Below, in pieces: positions 23,924-34,693 of a stretch of 64,000 nt of DNA. The translations under genes were made by a program, and so were the position numbers. Source of the stretch: Coix lacryma-jobi var. lacryma-jobi (lineage: Eukaryota; Streptophyta; Magnoliopsida; Poales; Poaceae); contig CM019831.1 in the NCBI GenBank assembly GCA_009763385.1, forward strand, positions 87,889,845-87,953,844, in the 5' to 3' direction. The stretch's first letter is position 1; each line of letters begins with the position of its first letter. The notes below the pieces were generated by a model that did no database searches, had not been told where the DNA came from, and saw only the letters and a list, made by a program, of their open reading frames with translations.

Positions 23924-24830
23924 AGAGAAGGTCATTCAACGCTAACTACTTCATATATTCTGCAATCAGTTCGACTGGACTTGCACCTAACAGAAAATGG
24001 TGAAAATGGTGTACTCAGACACTTATTTGGATAATAAAGAAACAGTATTAGAGATATCCCAAGCTACCAGAAGCAAATAAATTGGCATGCATTCAAAGAA
24101 TTAGTGCGACCAGAAAATGGTGTACTCAGAGAATTATGTGGAGAAAGAATGAGTATTACAGATATTCCAAGCTACCAGAAGCAAATAAACTGGCATGCAT
24201 TCAAAGAATTCATGCGAGGACAGCGCGTGCCGGTCAGTCAACCCTTGTGTGAATACCCGCAAGTATGGGGAACCCCAAGTATGGAGGCGTCCCAGGCAAT
24301 CATTAGAAGCGGATAGAGAAACAAGAATTAGCTGAAACAGCGCATGCCTAGCAAAGCGAGCGGCCGCGAGGAGCACACGCACCCGGAAGCAGCTAGGGTT
24401 CGCGAGCACGCGCCCAATTCCCCACGCCCGTTCTCTCCCGGAGCCGCGCGGGGCCCAGTCCAAGAATCCTCGGCGCGCTGAGCTAGCGGAACCACCTCTC
24501 CCCGGGTATTTAATAAAAAAACACAGCGGGATGGACGGGACCCTACCTCGCGCGGCGGGCGGAGGTCGCCGAGGCCCGCCCCCTTTCTCCCCGCGGGGTG
24601 CGGCGGAGCGGACCCTTGACGCCGCGCCGACGGGCACAGCGGCAGGAGACGAGGACCGACGGCGAGGCGGGGGCGTTCGGAGCGGAGGCAGGGGATGGGG
24701 GAGGGATCTGCGGGTTAGGGTTTGGGAGCCGCCATACGACGGGTGGACGGCCGAGAGGGGAAGCTGGGGTCCGATGTCCGAACCGAATCGGGTCGAGCGA
24801 GGGGAACAGCAGTCTCCAGTCGGGGCTCGT
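23924..24830 (-). other. 5' UTR of the capping-enzyme gene with a probable intron
   Basis: A plausible leader exon in GC-rich sequence ends at a donor CGAG|GTAGGG at 24,547. An acceptor CTGTTAG|GTGC at 23,987/23,986 opens the exon that carries the start codon at 23,923. Neither side conserves an upstream coding frame. The upstream limit is only approximate. Confidence 0.55.
23998..24215. repeat. Tandem duplication in the 5' UTR intron
   Basis: Two diverged copies about 110 bp apart share GGTGTACTCAG and CCAAGCTACCAGAAGCAAAT, then TGGCATGCATTCAAAGAATT. They lie wholly within the proposed 5' UTR intron of the capping gene, between 24,546 and 23,987. Confidence 0.8.
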
Positions 24831-24900
24831 GGCCAGGAGAGGACGTGGGATTTATGAGATGCCCAGATGAACTCGGCGCACCACGTGCGCCCGTGCGCCC
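24831..24900 (-). promoter_or_regulatory. Possible core promoter of the capping-enzyme gene
   Basis: On the minus strand a TCATAAAT motif (near 24,850) lies just upstream of the GC-rich leader. It could be a weak TATA element. This is positional inference only. Confidence 0.3.
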
Positions 24901-25082
24901 TCCACGTGGCGTGGATGCTACGGCGCCAGTGGGTCCAGGCCGAGGGAATGATGACGGCAACGACAGGAAAGGAGGGGTTTTCGGTGCATGGGCATACTGG
25001 CATAGGCAGACCAAATCAGGTGACAAGCACACTTTTTGCTATCACAAATTTTCTTCCTCTAGCCGTTGCTATAGGATATACG
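24901..25082. other. Upstream intergenic sequence
   Basis: Unassigned sequence between the capping-gene promoter and the repeat block. Nothing coding is supported. Confidence 0.4.
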
Positions 25083-26208
25083 GAACTACTAGCGCTAGCG
25101 TCCGATCCGAGCGCTAGCGTCCGGACGCTTACTCTGTTATCTATCTATGTTAACGCATCTCATATACGCATCGTTCGTGTAACCCCTCCGCTTGCACATC
25201 CATACACATGGGCCTAACTTTCAATGAGATGTCCTCTTCGGCATGCCAAATATACTTGCTTCTCGCTCCTCATCCTCATTCCTCCTCATCCGTTCACCCT
25301 CAGCTCCCCCTCCCCGCACACGGACCCCTAACCCACCGTGCCCCGGCGCCAGCACCCAACACGCCGCGCGCCAAGTTTATCAGCTCGCTACGCTTCATTC
25401 CCCAGCACCCCTTGCCTCACCGAAGAGCATAAAACACGTGCAACATAAAAAAACTTAAGTGCAACATACGCCTCAAACAGATGAAACATCAAGAACATAC
25501 AAATTGCAACATATATAAAACACATTTGCAATCACCGGCTAGAACACTTACAACTGGCAACGTAAAAACAATTGCTGCAACAGAAAGAAGAAAACAGATG
25601 AAACATTTTGGAATGTATTGTTGCAACATATCCATGAAACATGTACACTATCCAAATCAAATGTCTGCATCATTACGTCTGAGAACAGATGAAATATTTC
25701 GAACAAACGCTTGCAACATGCTTGTAAAAACACTTGCAACATATGTAACATGTGCAAAATAATACTCCTCGATCTACTTTTGCAACATTCATATGATTCA
25801 ACTGCAACATACCTTTGAAACGTATGAAACAATTGAAACATATAATTACAACATAGGAGGGAGAGAGATCCTGGCGTGGGGAGCGCCATGGCCACCGTCG
25901 TGTGGGGAGCTCAGGTCATCGGGGTGAGAGACGACGCCGCCGAGGGTGGGGAAGGTGTCGTACCGGGGTGGGGAAGGGTTGCAGACTCTCCAACCATGCT
26001 CACCCCATGGATCTCGTCGGATGTGAGTGGAACTCGCTTGTACTCCATGGATCTAGCAGGAGTAGGAGAGAGGGTCGCTGGATGTGCAGACATTGGGGGC
26101 TCCGGTGGGGGAGGATGTTGTTGCGGAGGAAGGAGCCATCGGAGGTGAGAAGAAGGAGACTCCGGAGTAGGAGACCATGCTGTAATCGGATGGCCGGCCG
26201 GCTGCAAC
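25083..26208. repeat. Repeat block, possibly the left part of an interrupted DNA transposon
   Basis: It opens with two GCGCTAGCGTCCG motifs (about 25,091-25,125). From about 25,440 to 25,860 it repeats TGCAACAT and GAAACAT units irregularly. It then becomes GC-rich up to the left end of the F retrotransposon. The right side of the family B solo LTR (43,526-43,760) has GACGTC and CGGACG-type sequence that could be its other end. No transposase is visible and the class is uncertain. Confidence 0.4.
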
Positions 26209-26734
26209 TGGAAGCCCTAGTTTAATTTTGGTTAATTGATGAAACCTATTTGGTCTAATCCTATTGCTAAGCATGTGTGTAGCTATTAAGAAATGATTGG
26301 GACCAAGCCAAGTGGTGGAGCTAACAAGGCGGCAACCATGGAGGATGGTGATAAGACACAAGTACTCAAGAAATCGAGTGTTCTACCCTTGGTGAAACGA
26401 AGAAGAGAAGATATGGACCAAATAGGCCCGAAAGCCAAGGTATAACCTATAGGGCTCTTTGTTTTGGTGGTCAAGACACTTAGCGAGTATGATCACATTT
26501 AGGATACATAGCCGTACTATCAAGAGGAGATTATTCACGGCTTATGCGGTGTTCAAGTGTCACTAGGTGTTCTCTAACATATCGATGATATAGACCTAAT
26601 GAGTGACCAACAAAATCCTTGAAAATGCTTTGCAAAATGCTAACACACGTACACAAGTGATGAAACACTTTGGTGTTGGCACATGGAAGCAAGGGTAGAA
26701 GTTAGACATTGAAAGGTGTTGTGTTAGGGGCATC

Positions 26735-27245
26735 GGACGCTGCTGGCGGCAGCATCGGACGCTGGGCCGAGCGTCCGGTGGCAAACCCTAACCACTGACA
26801 TTTGTTGAGGGAGCATCGGACGCTGGCAACGGACGCTGGCAAAACACTGTTGCAGAGTCCGATGGCTATGACGTGGCGCGAGCGTACTTTCCAGGGAGCA
26901 TCGGACGCTGGCCTGCGTCCGATGCCGATCCATCGGACGCGTCCGATGTGTTTTGGAGCATTCTAGAACCTTACTGTTGTGTCACCGGACGCAGGGGTTG
27001 AGCGTCCGGTGCTATCGTTCCGGCGCGTCCGATATAGCGCCAAAATAAGCTGAAAAGAGTGAGTGGCATCGGAGCGTCCGATGCCTGGCATCGGCGCGTC
27101 CGATGCCACATTAACCATGGCGCGAAGGAATATGACCGTTGGGATCTGACGGCTCGAATTCGTATCTGGGGACACGTGGTGCTCATCGGAGCATCGGACG
27201 CTAGGGCAGCGTCCGATGGCCCCGACACCGGCGCGTCTGATGCCC
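26735..27245 (+). repeat. GCGTCCGATG / CATCGGACGC array in the F 5' LTR
   Basis: More than fifteen forward or reverse copies of CATCGGACGC, several placed as palindromes such as CATCGGACGCGTCCGATG, lie in the 550 bp upstream of the TATA-like box. Corresponding arrays lie at 35,213-35,730 and 41,950-42,450, with small differences in copy number between them. Confidence 0.9.
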
Positions 27246-27282
27246 CTGTTTCAGGCCCAACGGCTAGGCCGACTTGTGTGGC

Positions 27283-27290
27283 CTATTTAA
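27283..27290 (+). promoter_or_regulatory. TATA-like box of family B LTRs
   Basis: CTATTTAA lies about 1.07 kb into the LTR, after the palindrome array, and is conserved in the other two family B LTRs. It is the likely Pol II promoter. Confidence 0.5.
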
Positions 27291-28321
27291 GGGGGTTGGC
27301 CGGCTCACTTGGACTTACTCTTGCACATTTTGATTCTTAAGCATTCTAGTGAGCTTTGGCAAGCCTCCCAACTCATCTCCCAAGTTGATTTGATCAAACC
27401 AAGTGAGATTGAGTGATCTAGTGCGTGATTTGAAAGAGTTCAATCTAGTGGCACTAGTTCTTCGCATCGGCATTGAGTTTTCTTGTTACTCTTGGCATTT
27501 GCCGGTGCCTAAACGGCTTGGAGGCGTTGAGGTGGATTTGGCAAGTGAAGGAGATTGTTCTTGGGCACCATCGACCGTGATTGTGAGAGGTTTTGGAGCC
27601 TCACCTCGCCGGAGCGGCAAGAGACATCCTTAGTGGATTGCTCGTGTCATTGAGCTACCTCACTAGCGGTAGATTCTTGTGACGCTCTTTGTGAGCTTGG
27701 CTTTGTGTCAATTAGCCACCGGGTCACCTAGTGTTGGTCGACACAACGGAGAGTAGCGTGCCGGCAAGCATGTGAGCCTCGGGATAAATCTTGGTGTCCC
27801 GTGTGCTTATTGTGATTGCTTCCACATCTTGGTGATTGGTCTTCATATTTATATTCTTGGTGGTTGGCATCTTAAGTGGATTTCATCGATGATTGGCTCT
27901 CTACTAGACGATCCCGAAGGCTCGGTGAAATCACTTCTATCTAGCTCATTTACTTTGTGAATTTACATCGAGCTATTTATTTATGTACTTCTATCACTTG
28001 TTGTATATTTTTGTCATATACCTTGTGTAGTGATATTTTGATTAGTTTACATAGTTCATTCTTTGCACACACTTGTTTTTCTTCTATCATCTTGGTAATA
28101 GTTGTGCTAGAGCTAGTTTATTCCGCATTAGTTTCTAGCTCTAATTGCTTGTGTGCTATAGTTATATTAGGTAGAATTGTTGGATAGGTGGCTTGCAACA
28201 CACTATTAGGCTAGCGCAAAAAACTTCGCCATTTGTTATACTAATAGTGTTTGCATAAGTAATTTTGTAGATTTCTTAATTAGGCTATTCACCCCCCTCT
28301 AGCCAATTCGGACCTTTCAAG

Positions 28322-28335
28322 TGGTATCGGAGCCG
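28322..28335 (+). promoter_or_regulatory. F primer-binding site
   Basis: TGGTATCGGAGCCG starts 2 bp after the LTR. It differs by one base from the initiator tRNA-Met complement TGGTATCAGAGC. Confidence 0.88.
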
Positions 28336-28377
28336 TGGTCACCGTTTGTTTGAGGCTTAACATCCTCCGATGTTAAA

Positions 28378-30414
28378 ATGGCTCAGATCAACTATATGGG
28401 GAAGCCACCACATTTTGACGACACCAACTTTGATTGTTGGAAGAGGAAGATGTGTGCATTCACAAGAGGAATGAATAGAAAGATATGGGATGTGATTGAG
28501 CATGACTTTGCGGTAATTGATCCCACAAGTCCCACTCCTAGAGAAGAAGAGAAGCTTCAATGGAATGATGTGGCAATCAACTTGTTCTATGAAGCCTTTG
28601 ACAGAAAAGTGTTTGAGCAAGTCAAAGACCTTGAAAAAGCAAGTGAGATATGGGAGAGATTGGAGGAAACATATGAAGGCACCAAGGCGGACAAGGGTGC
28701 CAAGCTATACATTCTCAAGGACAAGCTCGCCATGTTCAAGATGCAAGATGATGAAAGCATACCAGAGATGTTTCATCGGTTGCAAGTCATTATCAATGAC
28801 TTGAAGGCCTTGGGAGAGAAGGTAGAGGACAAGGACTTTTCTCACAAGTTCTTGAGAAGCTTACCACCAAGGTTTGATACTTTGGTGACTATCCTAGTAA
28901 GAGAAGGATTGGACACGGTAACCCCAAACCAAGTACTAGGTGATGAGGTCACACAAGACACATACCGTGTGGAACGGAATCGGGGAGCCCAAGAGGAAGA
29001 AAAGAAGAAGAAGACCGCTGCATTCAAGGCTTCATCCTCCAAGAGCAAGAGCAAGGGAAAAGCAAAGAAGGAGGAAAGTGATGATGAGGCAAGCTCAAGT
29101 GGTTGTGAGATAGATGATGAAGAAATGGCTCTCTTTGTGAAGAGATTTGACAAGTTCATGAAGAAGAAGGGCTATGGAGCAAGAAAAAGAAGAGATGCAA
29201 CCAAGAGAACAACCAAGAGATGCTATAGATGCAAGAGCAAAGATCACTTCATTGCGGATTGCCCTTACTCTAGTGATGAAGATGTTGATGACCGCAAGAA
29301 GAGCAAGAAGAAGGACAAGAAAGAAAAGAAAGAGAAAAAGAAGGAGAAGAAGAAGGGTGGATCCTATGTTGTAACATGGGATAGTGATGCTTCTTCAAGC
29401 AATGATGATGATTCTAGTGATGATGAGAGGAAGACCATCAAGAAGAAGGCTATGGCTAGTCTTGCTATCTCAAGCAAGCCTTCTATCTTCAACACTCCAT
29501 CGACATGCTTCATGGCTAATGCCACTAAGGTATCATCCGATGAGAGTGAAAGTGAGAATGAGAGTGACGATGATGTGGAGTACTCAAAGGAGGACCTCAT
29601 GAGCATGCTACAAGATGCTCACTCTTACATTGAGACTAAGAGGAAGGAGTGCAAAGAATTGCGCAAGGCCAACAAGGCTCTTGAGCAATCCATTGATGAG
29701 CTCAAGTCTACTCATGAGAGGCTAGAGGAAGCCCATGAGAAGCTTGACCAAGCTCACACTAGGCTTAAGGAAGCCCACTCCTCCCTCCTTGATCAAAGTA
29801 AGGTTGAGGATGTTGTAGAAACATGCAACATAAGAGTAACATGTGATATTCTTGATGAATCTTTTTATGCTCCTATTATTGTTGCTCCCACCAATGCATC
29901 ATCATCATCTAGCTCAACTAAAATGCTTATTTCTACTACATATGATTCATCATTAGTGGTAGAAAATGAGAACCTTAAGAACAAGGTGTATGAGCTCACT
30001 CATGCTTTAGGCAATGCCTATGGTGGAGATGCCCGCTTGCTTAAGTGCTTGGGTAGCCAAAGATGTCCACTCAACAAGGAGGGACTTGGCTATACCCCCA
30101 AGAAGGGCAAGGCCGCTTTTGCTCCTCACAAGACTAGTTTTGTGAAGAGCAATGGTCGGTATTGCCATAATTGCAAGCAATCCGGGCACATAGAGCAAAA
30201 TTGCTTTAACAAGAACAAAAACAAGAACAATGCTCATGTTTTATCCATTAGACTTGATTCTTGTTATATGCTTACAAAGGGCACTAATGGTGTGAAGGCT
30301 AAGTATATTGGTGCACCCATGGTTGGCCCAAAGAAGAAGGCAATTTGGGTGCCCAAGAGCTTGGTGACTAACCTTGGAGGACCCAAAAAGGTTTGGGTAC
30401 CTAAAAATAATTGA
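28378..30414 (+). CDS. Gag of copia element F, with two zinc knuckles
   Basis: An open frame of 678 residues encodes the capsid protein that packages element RNA into cytoplasmic particles. Residues about 10-230 are the copia Gag core (WNDVAINLFYEAF, WERLEETYEG). A lysine-rich stretch follows, with a first CCHC knuckle CYRCKSKDHFIADC (from residue 282). Next comes an acidic, serine-rich and heptad-like coiled-coil region (about 400-480) and a second knuckle CHNCKQSGHIEQNC (from residue 596). The ATG follows the PBS leader by about 40 bp. The protein is much longer than a typical copia Gag of 300-400 residues, which fits the SIRE/Maximus group. The frame is intact, so this Gag could still be made. 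Confidence 0.9.
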   Translation: MAQINYMGKPPHFDDTNFDCWKRKMCAFTRGMNRKIWDVIEHDFAVIDPTSPTPREEEKLQWNDVAINLFYEAFDRKVFEQVKDLEKASEIWERLEETYEGTKADKGAKLYILKDKLAMFKMQDDESIPEMFHRLQVIINDLKALGEKVEDKDFSHKFLRSLPPRFDTLVTILVREGLDTVTPNQVLGDEVTQDTYRVERNRGAQEEEKKKKTAAFKASSSKSKSKGKAKKEESDDEASSSGCEIDDEEMALFVKRFDKFMKKKGYGARKRRDATKRTTKRCYRCKSKDHFIADCPYSSDEDVDDRKKSKKKDKKEKKEKKKEKKKGGSYVVTWDSDASSSNDDDSSDDERKTIKKKAMASLAISSKPSIFNTPSTCFMANATKVSSDESESENESDDDVEYSKEDLMSMLQDAHSYIETKRKECKELRKANKALEQSIDELKSTHERLEEAHEKLDQAHTRLKEAHSSLLDQSKVEDVVETCNIRVTCDILDESFYAPIIVAPTNASSSSSSTKMLISTTYDSSLVVENENLKNKVYELTHALGNAYGGDARLLKCLGSQRCPLNKEGLGYTPKKGKAAFAPHKTSFVKSNGRYCHNCKQSGHIEQNCFNKNKNKNNAHVLSIRLDSCYMLTKGTNGVKAKYIGAPMVGPKKKAIWVPKSLVTNLGGPKKVWVPKNN

Positions 30415-30425
30415 TCTCTTTGTAG

Positions 30426-33400
30426 GTGAATTATAAAGCTGGAGGAAGGCATTGGGTGCTTGATAGTGGGTGCACTCAACACATGATCGGAGATGGAAGA
30501 ATGTTCAAATCAATCAACACTAGTGGCAATGATCATGCGGATGCTATCACATTTGGTGACAACAAGAAAGGCAAGGTCAAAGGCTTGGGCAAGATTGCAA
30601 TATCCAATGACTTGAGCATCTCCAATGTGCTATTAGTGGAATCTCTCAATTTCAACTTGTTGTCCGTGGCACAATTATGTGATTTGGGATTCAAATGCAT
30701 ATTTGGGGTTGATGATGTGGAGATAGTGAGTGTTGATGGAAGTGATTTGGTCTTCAAAGGATTTAGATATGAGAACCTTTATTTTGGTGGACTTTGATGC
30801 TAGTGAAGCTCAATTGACAACATGCTTATTCACCAAATCAAGTATGAGTTGGCTATGGCATAGGCGCTTGGGACATGTTGGAATGAAGCAACTAAAGAGG
30901 CTAGTGAAGCATGACATGGTGAGAGGGCTAAAAGATGTTCACTTTGAAAAGGACAAGCTATGTAGTGCATGCCAAATGGGAAAGCAACTTGGAAACACCC
31001 ATCCTAACAAAGGAATGATGAGCACTACACATGCACTTGAGTTGTTGCACATGGACTTGTTTGGACCAACTACATATACAAGTATTGGGGGAAACAAGTA
31101 TGGCTTTGTGATAGTGGATGACTATACAAGATACACATGGGTCTTCTTTCTTGTTGACAAAAGTGAAGTTTTGGGGGTATTCAAAACCTTTGTCAAGAGA
31201 AGTCAAAATGAGTTTGAAAGAAGAATCAAGAAAGTAAGAAGTGACAATGGAAGTGAGTTTAGAAACACAAGAGTTGATGAGCTATGTGATGAATTTGGAA
31301 TCAAACATCAATTCTCGGCCAAGTATACACCTCAATCCAATGGGATAGTTGAAAGGAAGAATAGGACACTCATTGATACGTCAAGATCTATGCTTAGTGA
31401 ATACAATGTGAGTGATTCCTTTTGGGCCGAAGCAATCAACACGACATGCTATTATAGCAACCGACTCTATTGTCACCCTCTATTGAAAAGGACACCATAT
31501 GGGCTCCTAAATGATAGAAAGCCCAACATTGCTTATTTCCGGGTCTTTGGGTGCAAGTGTTACATATTAAAGAAGGGCACAAGACTTGGCAAGTTTGAAA
31601 AGAAGTGTGATGAAGGGCTCCTACTTGGTTACTCCACTACAAGCAAGGAATATAGAGTGTGGAACAACATATCAAGAATAGTTGAAGAAGTCCATGATGT
31701 TGAGTTTGATGAAACCAATGGTTCCCATGAAGAACAAGACAATCTAGATGATGTGAGAGGAACACAATTGGTGGAAGCTATGAAGAACATGGACATTGGT
31801 GATATAAGGCCAAAGCAAGTAATTGACATAGAAGATGCCAAAGATCAAGTGCTCTCCCCTCCAACCATGCATGGCAATGATGTTGCAAGCTCTAGTGGTT
31901 CTCAAGACCAACAAGATGCTAGTACAAATGCAAGTGCTCAACCGCAACAAGTGCTCCAACCAACACATTTTGCAAGAGATCATCCTTTGGATCAAATTGT
32001 TGGTGACATAAGAAGAGGTGTGCAAACAAGATCAAGATTGGCTTCATTTTGTGAATACTACTCATTTGTATCATCTATTGAGCCAACCAAGATTGATGAA
32101 GCTTTAATGGATGTTGATTGGGTGAATGCAATGCATGAGGAGTTAAACAACTTCACCCGCAATGATGTTTGGGAGTTAGTAGAAAGACCAAAGAACACAA
32201 ATGTTATTGGTACAAGATGGGTCTTCCGAAACAAGCAAGATGAAGATGGCATTGTTATAAGGAACAAAGCAAGATTGGTAGCACAAGGTTACACTCAAAT
32301 GGAAGGCATTGACTTTGGAGAAACCTATGCACCGGTTGCTAGATTGGAGGCCATTAGAATTCTACTTGCATATGCTTGTTCTCACAACATCAAGCTCTAT
32401 CAAATGGATGTGAAAAGTGCTTTTCTCAATGGATTCATCAATGAGCTAGTGTATGTTGAGCAACCTCCCGGATTTGAAGAATTGAAGAAGCCCAACCATG
32501 TGTACAAGCTCAAGAAGGCTTTATATGGGTTAAAGCAAGCACCAAGAGCATGGTATGAAAGATTGAGAAACTTCTTGCTAGCAAAAGGGTTCAAAATTGG
32601 GAAAGTTGACACCACTCTCTTCACCAAGAAGATTGAAAGTGACTTGTTTGTGTTGCAAATATATGTGGATGACATTATCTTTGGATCAACCAACCAAGAC
32701 TTTTGTGGAGAGTTTGGAGAGATGATGGCTAAAGAGTTTGAGATGTCTATGATTGGAGAACTTAGTTACTTCCTTGGTTTACAAATCAAGCAAATGAAGA
32801 AGGCACATTTGTTAGTCAAGTTAAGTACATCAAGGACATGCTCAAGAAGTTTGGGTTAGATGAAGCAAAAGCAATAACCACTCAAATGGGCACAAATGGA
32901 CATTTGGATAGTGATTCTAGTGGTGACATGGTGGACCAAAAGTTATATCGGTCAATGATTGGAAGTCTTCTCTATGTGACTGCATCAAGGCCAGATGTCA
33001 TGTTTAGTGTGTGCATGTGTGCAAGGTTCCAAGCTTCACCAAGAGAAAGTCATTTGAAGGCAACCAAAAGAATATTGAGATATTTGAAGCACACTCCTAA
33101 TGTTGGACTATGGTATCCCAAGGGCTCTCAATTTGAATTGATTGGATATTCGGATTCCGATTATGCGGGATGCAAGGTGGATAGAAAGAGCACATCAGGC
33201 ACTTGTCAATTGCTTGGAAGATCACTTGTCTTATGGTCATCAAAGAAGCAAAATAGTGTTGCACTCTCTACCGCCGAAGCCAAAAACATATCCGCGGGTA
33301 GTTGCTGTGCACAATTGTTATGGATGAAAGCTACATTACAAGATTATGGAGTCAAGTTTGGACAAGTCCCATTGCTATGTGATAATGAGAGTGCCGTCAA

Positions 33401-33614
33401 AATAGCCACCAACCCAGTTCAACATTCAAGAACAAAGCATATTGACATAAGGCATCACTTCATTAGAGATCATCAAGCAAAGAAAGACATATCTATTGAA
33501 AGTGTGGGCACCGATGATCAACTTGTCGATATCTTCACCAAGCCACTAGATGAGAGAAGGTTTTGTAAACTAAGGAATGAATTGAATATCCTAGACTTCT
33601 CCAACATGAGTTGA
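30426..33614 (+). pseudogene. Pol of copia element F (AP-INT-RT-RH), with frame breaks
   Basis: Protease with DSGCTQHM starts at 30,426 right after TGTAG. The gag stop TGA is at 30,412-30,414 in another frame. Integrase has HRRLGH, CSACQMGK and the DDE residues in HMDLFGP, RSDNGSEF and ERKNRT. Reverse transcriptase contains QGYTQMEGIDF, QMDVKSAFLNG and YVDD (near 32,667). RNase H has GYSDSDYAG and HIDIRHH and ends at 33,614. Frames change once near 30,785 and once near 32,800, each consistent with a single-base indel. In RNase H the usual AEAEY motif reads AEAKN. The rest is intact, so the element decayed recently. Confidence 0.9.
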
Positions 33615-34693
33615 ATGCACCCCCACTTATGACATGCCTCTCCTCCAAGAAAGCAAAGGTGAATTTGTCTGTCATGTGCATTCATTCTTATTAGGTTGTG
33701 ATTTAGTCCATATAGTCATCACATTGCTTATTTAGGCTCATTCATGGTAAATCAAATGAATTTGAAGTCTATATGGTACCACTATTGCTTCTATGTTTGA
33801 CTTGATCTAGTGGTAGCATATAACTTGTTTGTGAACTTGTAACTCTAGTGTTTGGTCTAGTAAGTGAGTTATGGGTGATTAACCAATGTGAGTAAGATAA
33901 CCATTGTAAAGATGTGTGAAGAAGCTTACTCTAGAGCAAACCGTGTTAAATATCCTATACTCATGAGCTAGATTAAACCATAACTTGACTTAGTTTGATC
34001 CCCACACATGAATCTCATAATACAAAGGTTGTCTCCTTTCATTAAAACTTGCCCCACTTTTATGATAACTGTTGACAAAGGGGGAGAAAATGATGATAAA
34101 GATATGAAGATATGAGGAGAAATGCTAAAAATGCTAAAGATAAAAAGAGACATGCTAAGTAAACCTTCAAATGGGATCAGAGCATACAAATAGGGGGAGT
34201 AAGCTCATAAACATGTATGTTGCATTTGAAATGTGCATATTCATATGTTTGATTGCAATGCATAAGCTACTTATTTTCATATTCATGCTTATGTGGTGAA
34301 TGCTAGTGTTAGAACATGATTGATGATATGACTCACTAGCATGAGTAGGATGATAACTAGACATATTTGTTGTTAAGTGGTTCAAGAGCCTTATTATTAT
34401 GTTGATCTCATGGTGTTCTTGAGTGTTGATGTATGTCTAATGATAAATGATGCTAAGGATGGTTTAACATGTGCACTCCGATTGGTATCACGCTTCAAAG
34501 GTCCATTCTTATGCCTTAGCATCATCATTGGTAGTATTGCTCATCCACATTTAATATCCATACATATGTGCCAAATTCAGAACCAAACTCTATGACACAT
34601 ATGTAGGGGGAGCTAATACTATCAATGTGTTTACTCAAATTTAAATCACATATCTTTGTATAGGTTGTCATCAATTACCAAAAAGGGGGAGAT
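33615..34693 (+). other. F 3' noncoding region and polypurine tract
   Basis: About 1.08 kb without coding support. It contains several AGGGGGAG runs (near 34,079, 34,193, 34,604) and ends with the true PPT AAAAGGGGGAGAT, immediately followed by the 3' LTR. Confidence 0.82.

Larger units (their letters stand above)
26209..28319 (+). repeat. F 5' LTR (2,111 bp)
   Basis: Starts TGGAAGCCCTAG and ends GGACCTTTCA. It matches 34,694-36,618 and 41,430-43,525 closely. A GGACGC/GCGTCC array occupies 26,735-27,245, upstream of a TATA-like CTATTTAA at 27,283. The last 40 bp carry the C-rich tract TTCACCCCCCTCT, also seen at the end of family A LTRs. Confidence 0.92.

Noticed and set aside
24134..25003. 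A 289-codon open frame on the minus strand over the capping-gene leader
   Set aside because: It runs through GC-rich 5' UTR, a proposed intron donor and tandem repeats. Composition is low-complexity and no domain is visible, so it is chance openness in GC-rich DNA.
33615..34693. An env-like third reading frame after pol in F, as reported for some SIRE elements
   Set aside because: No open frame above about 70 codons, no signal peptide and no membrane segment common to several copies. The region is noncoding here.
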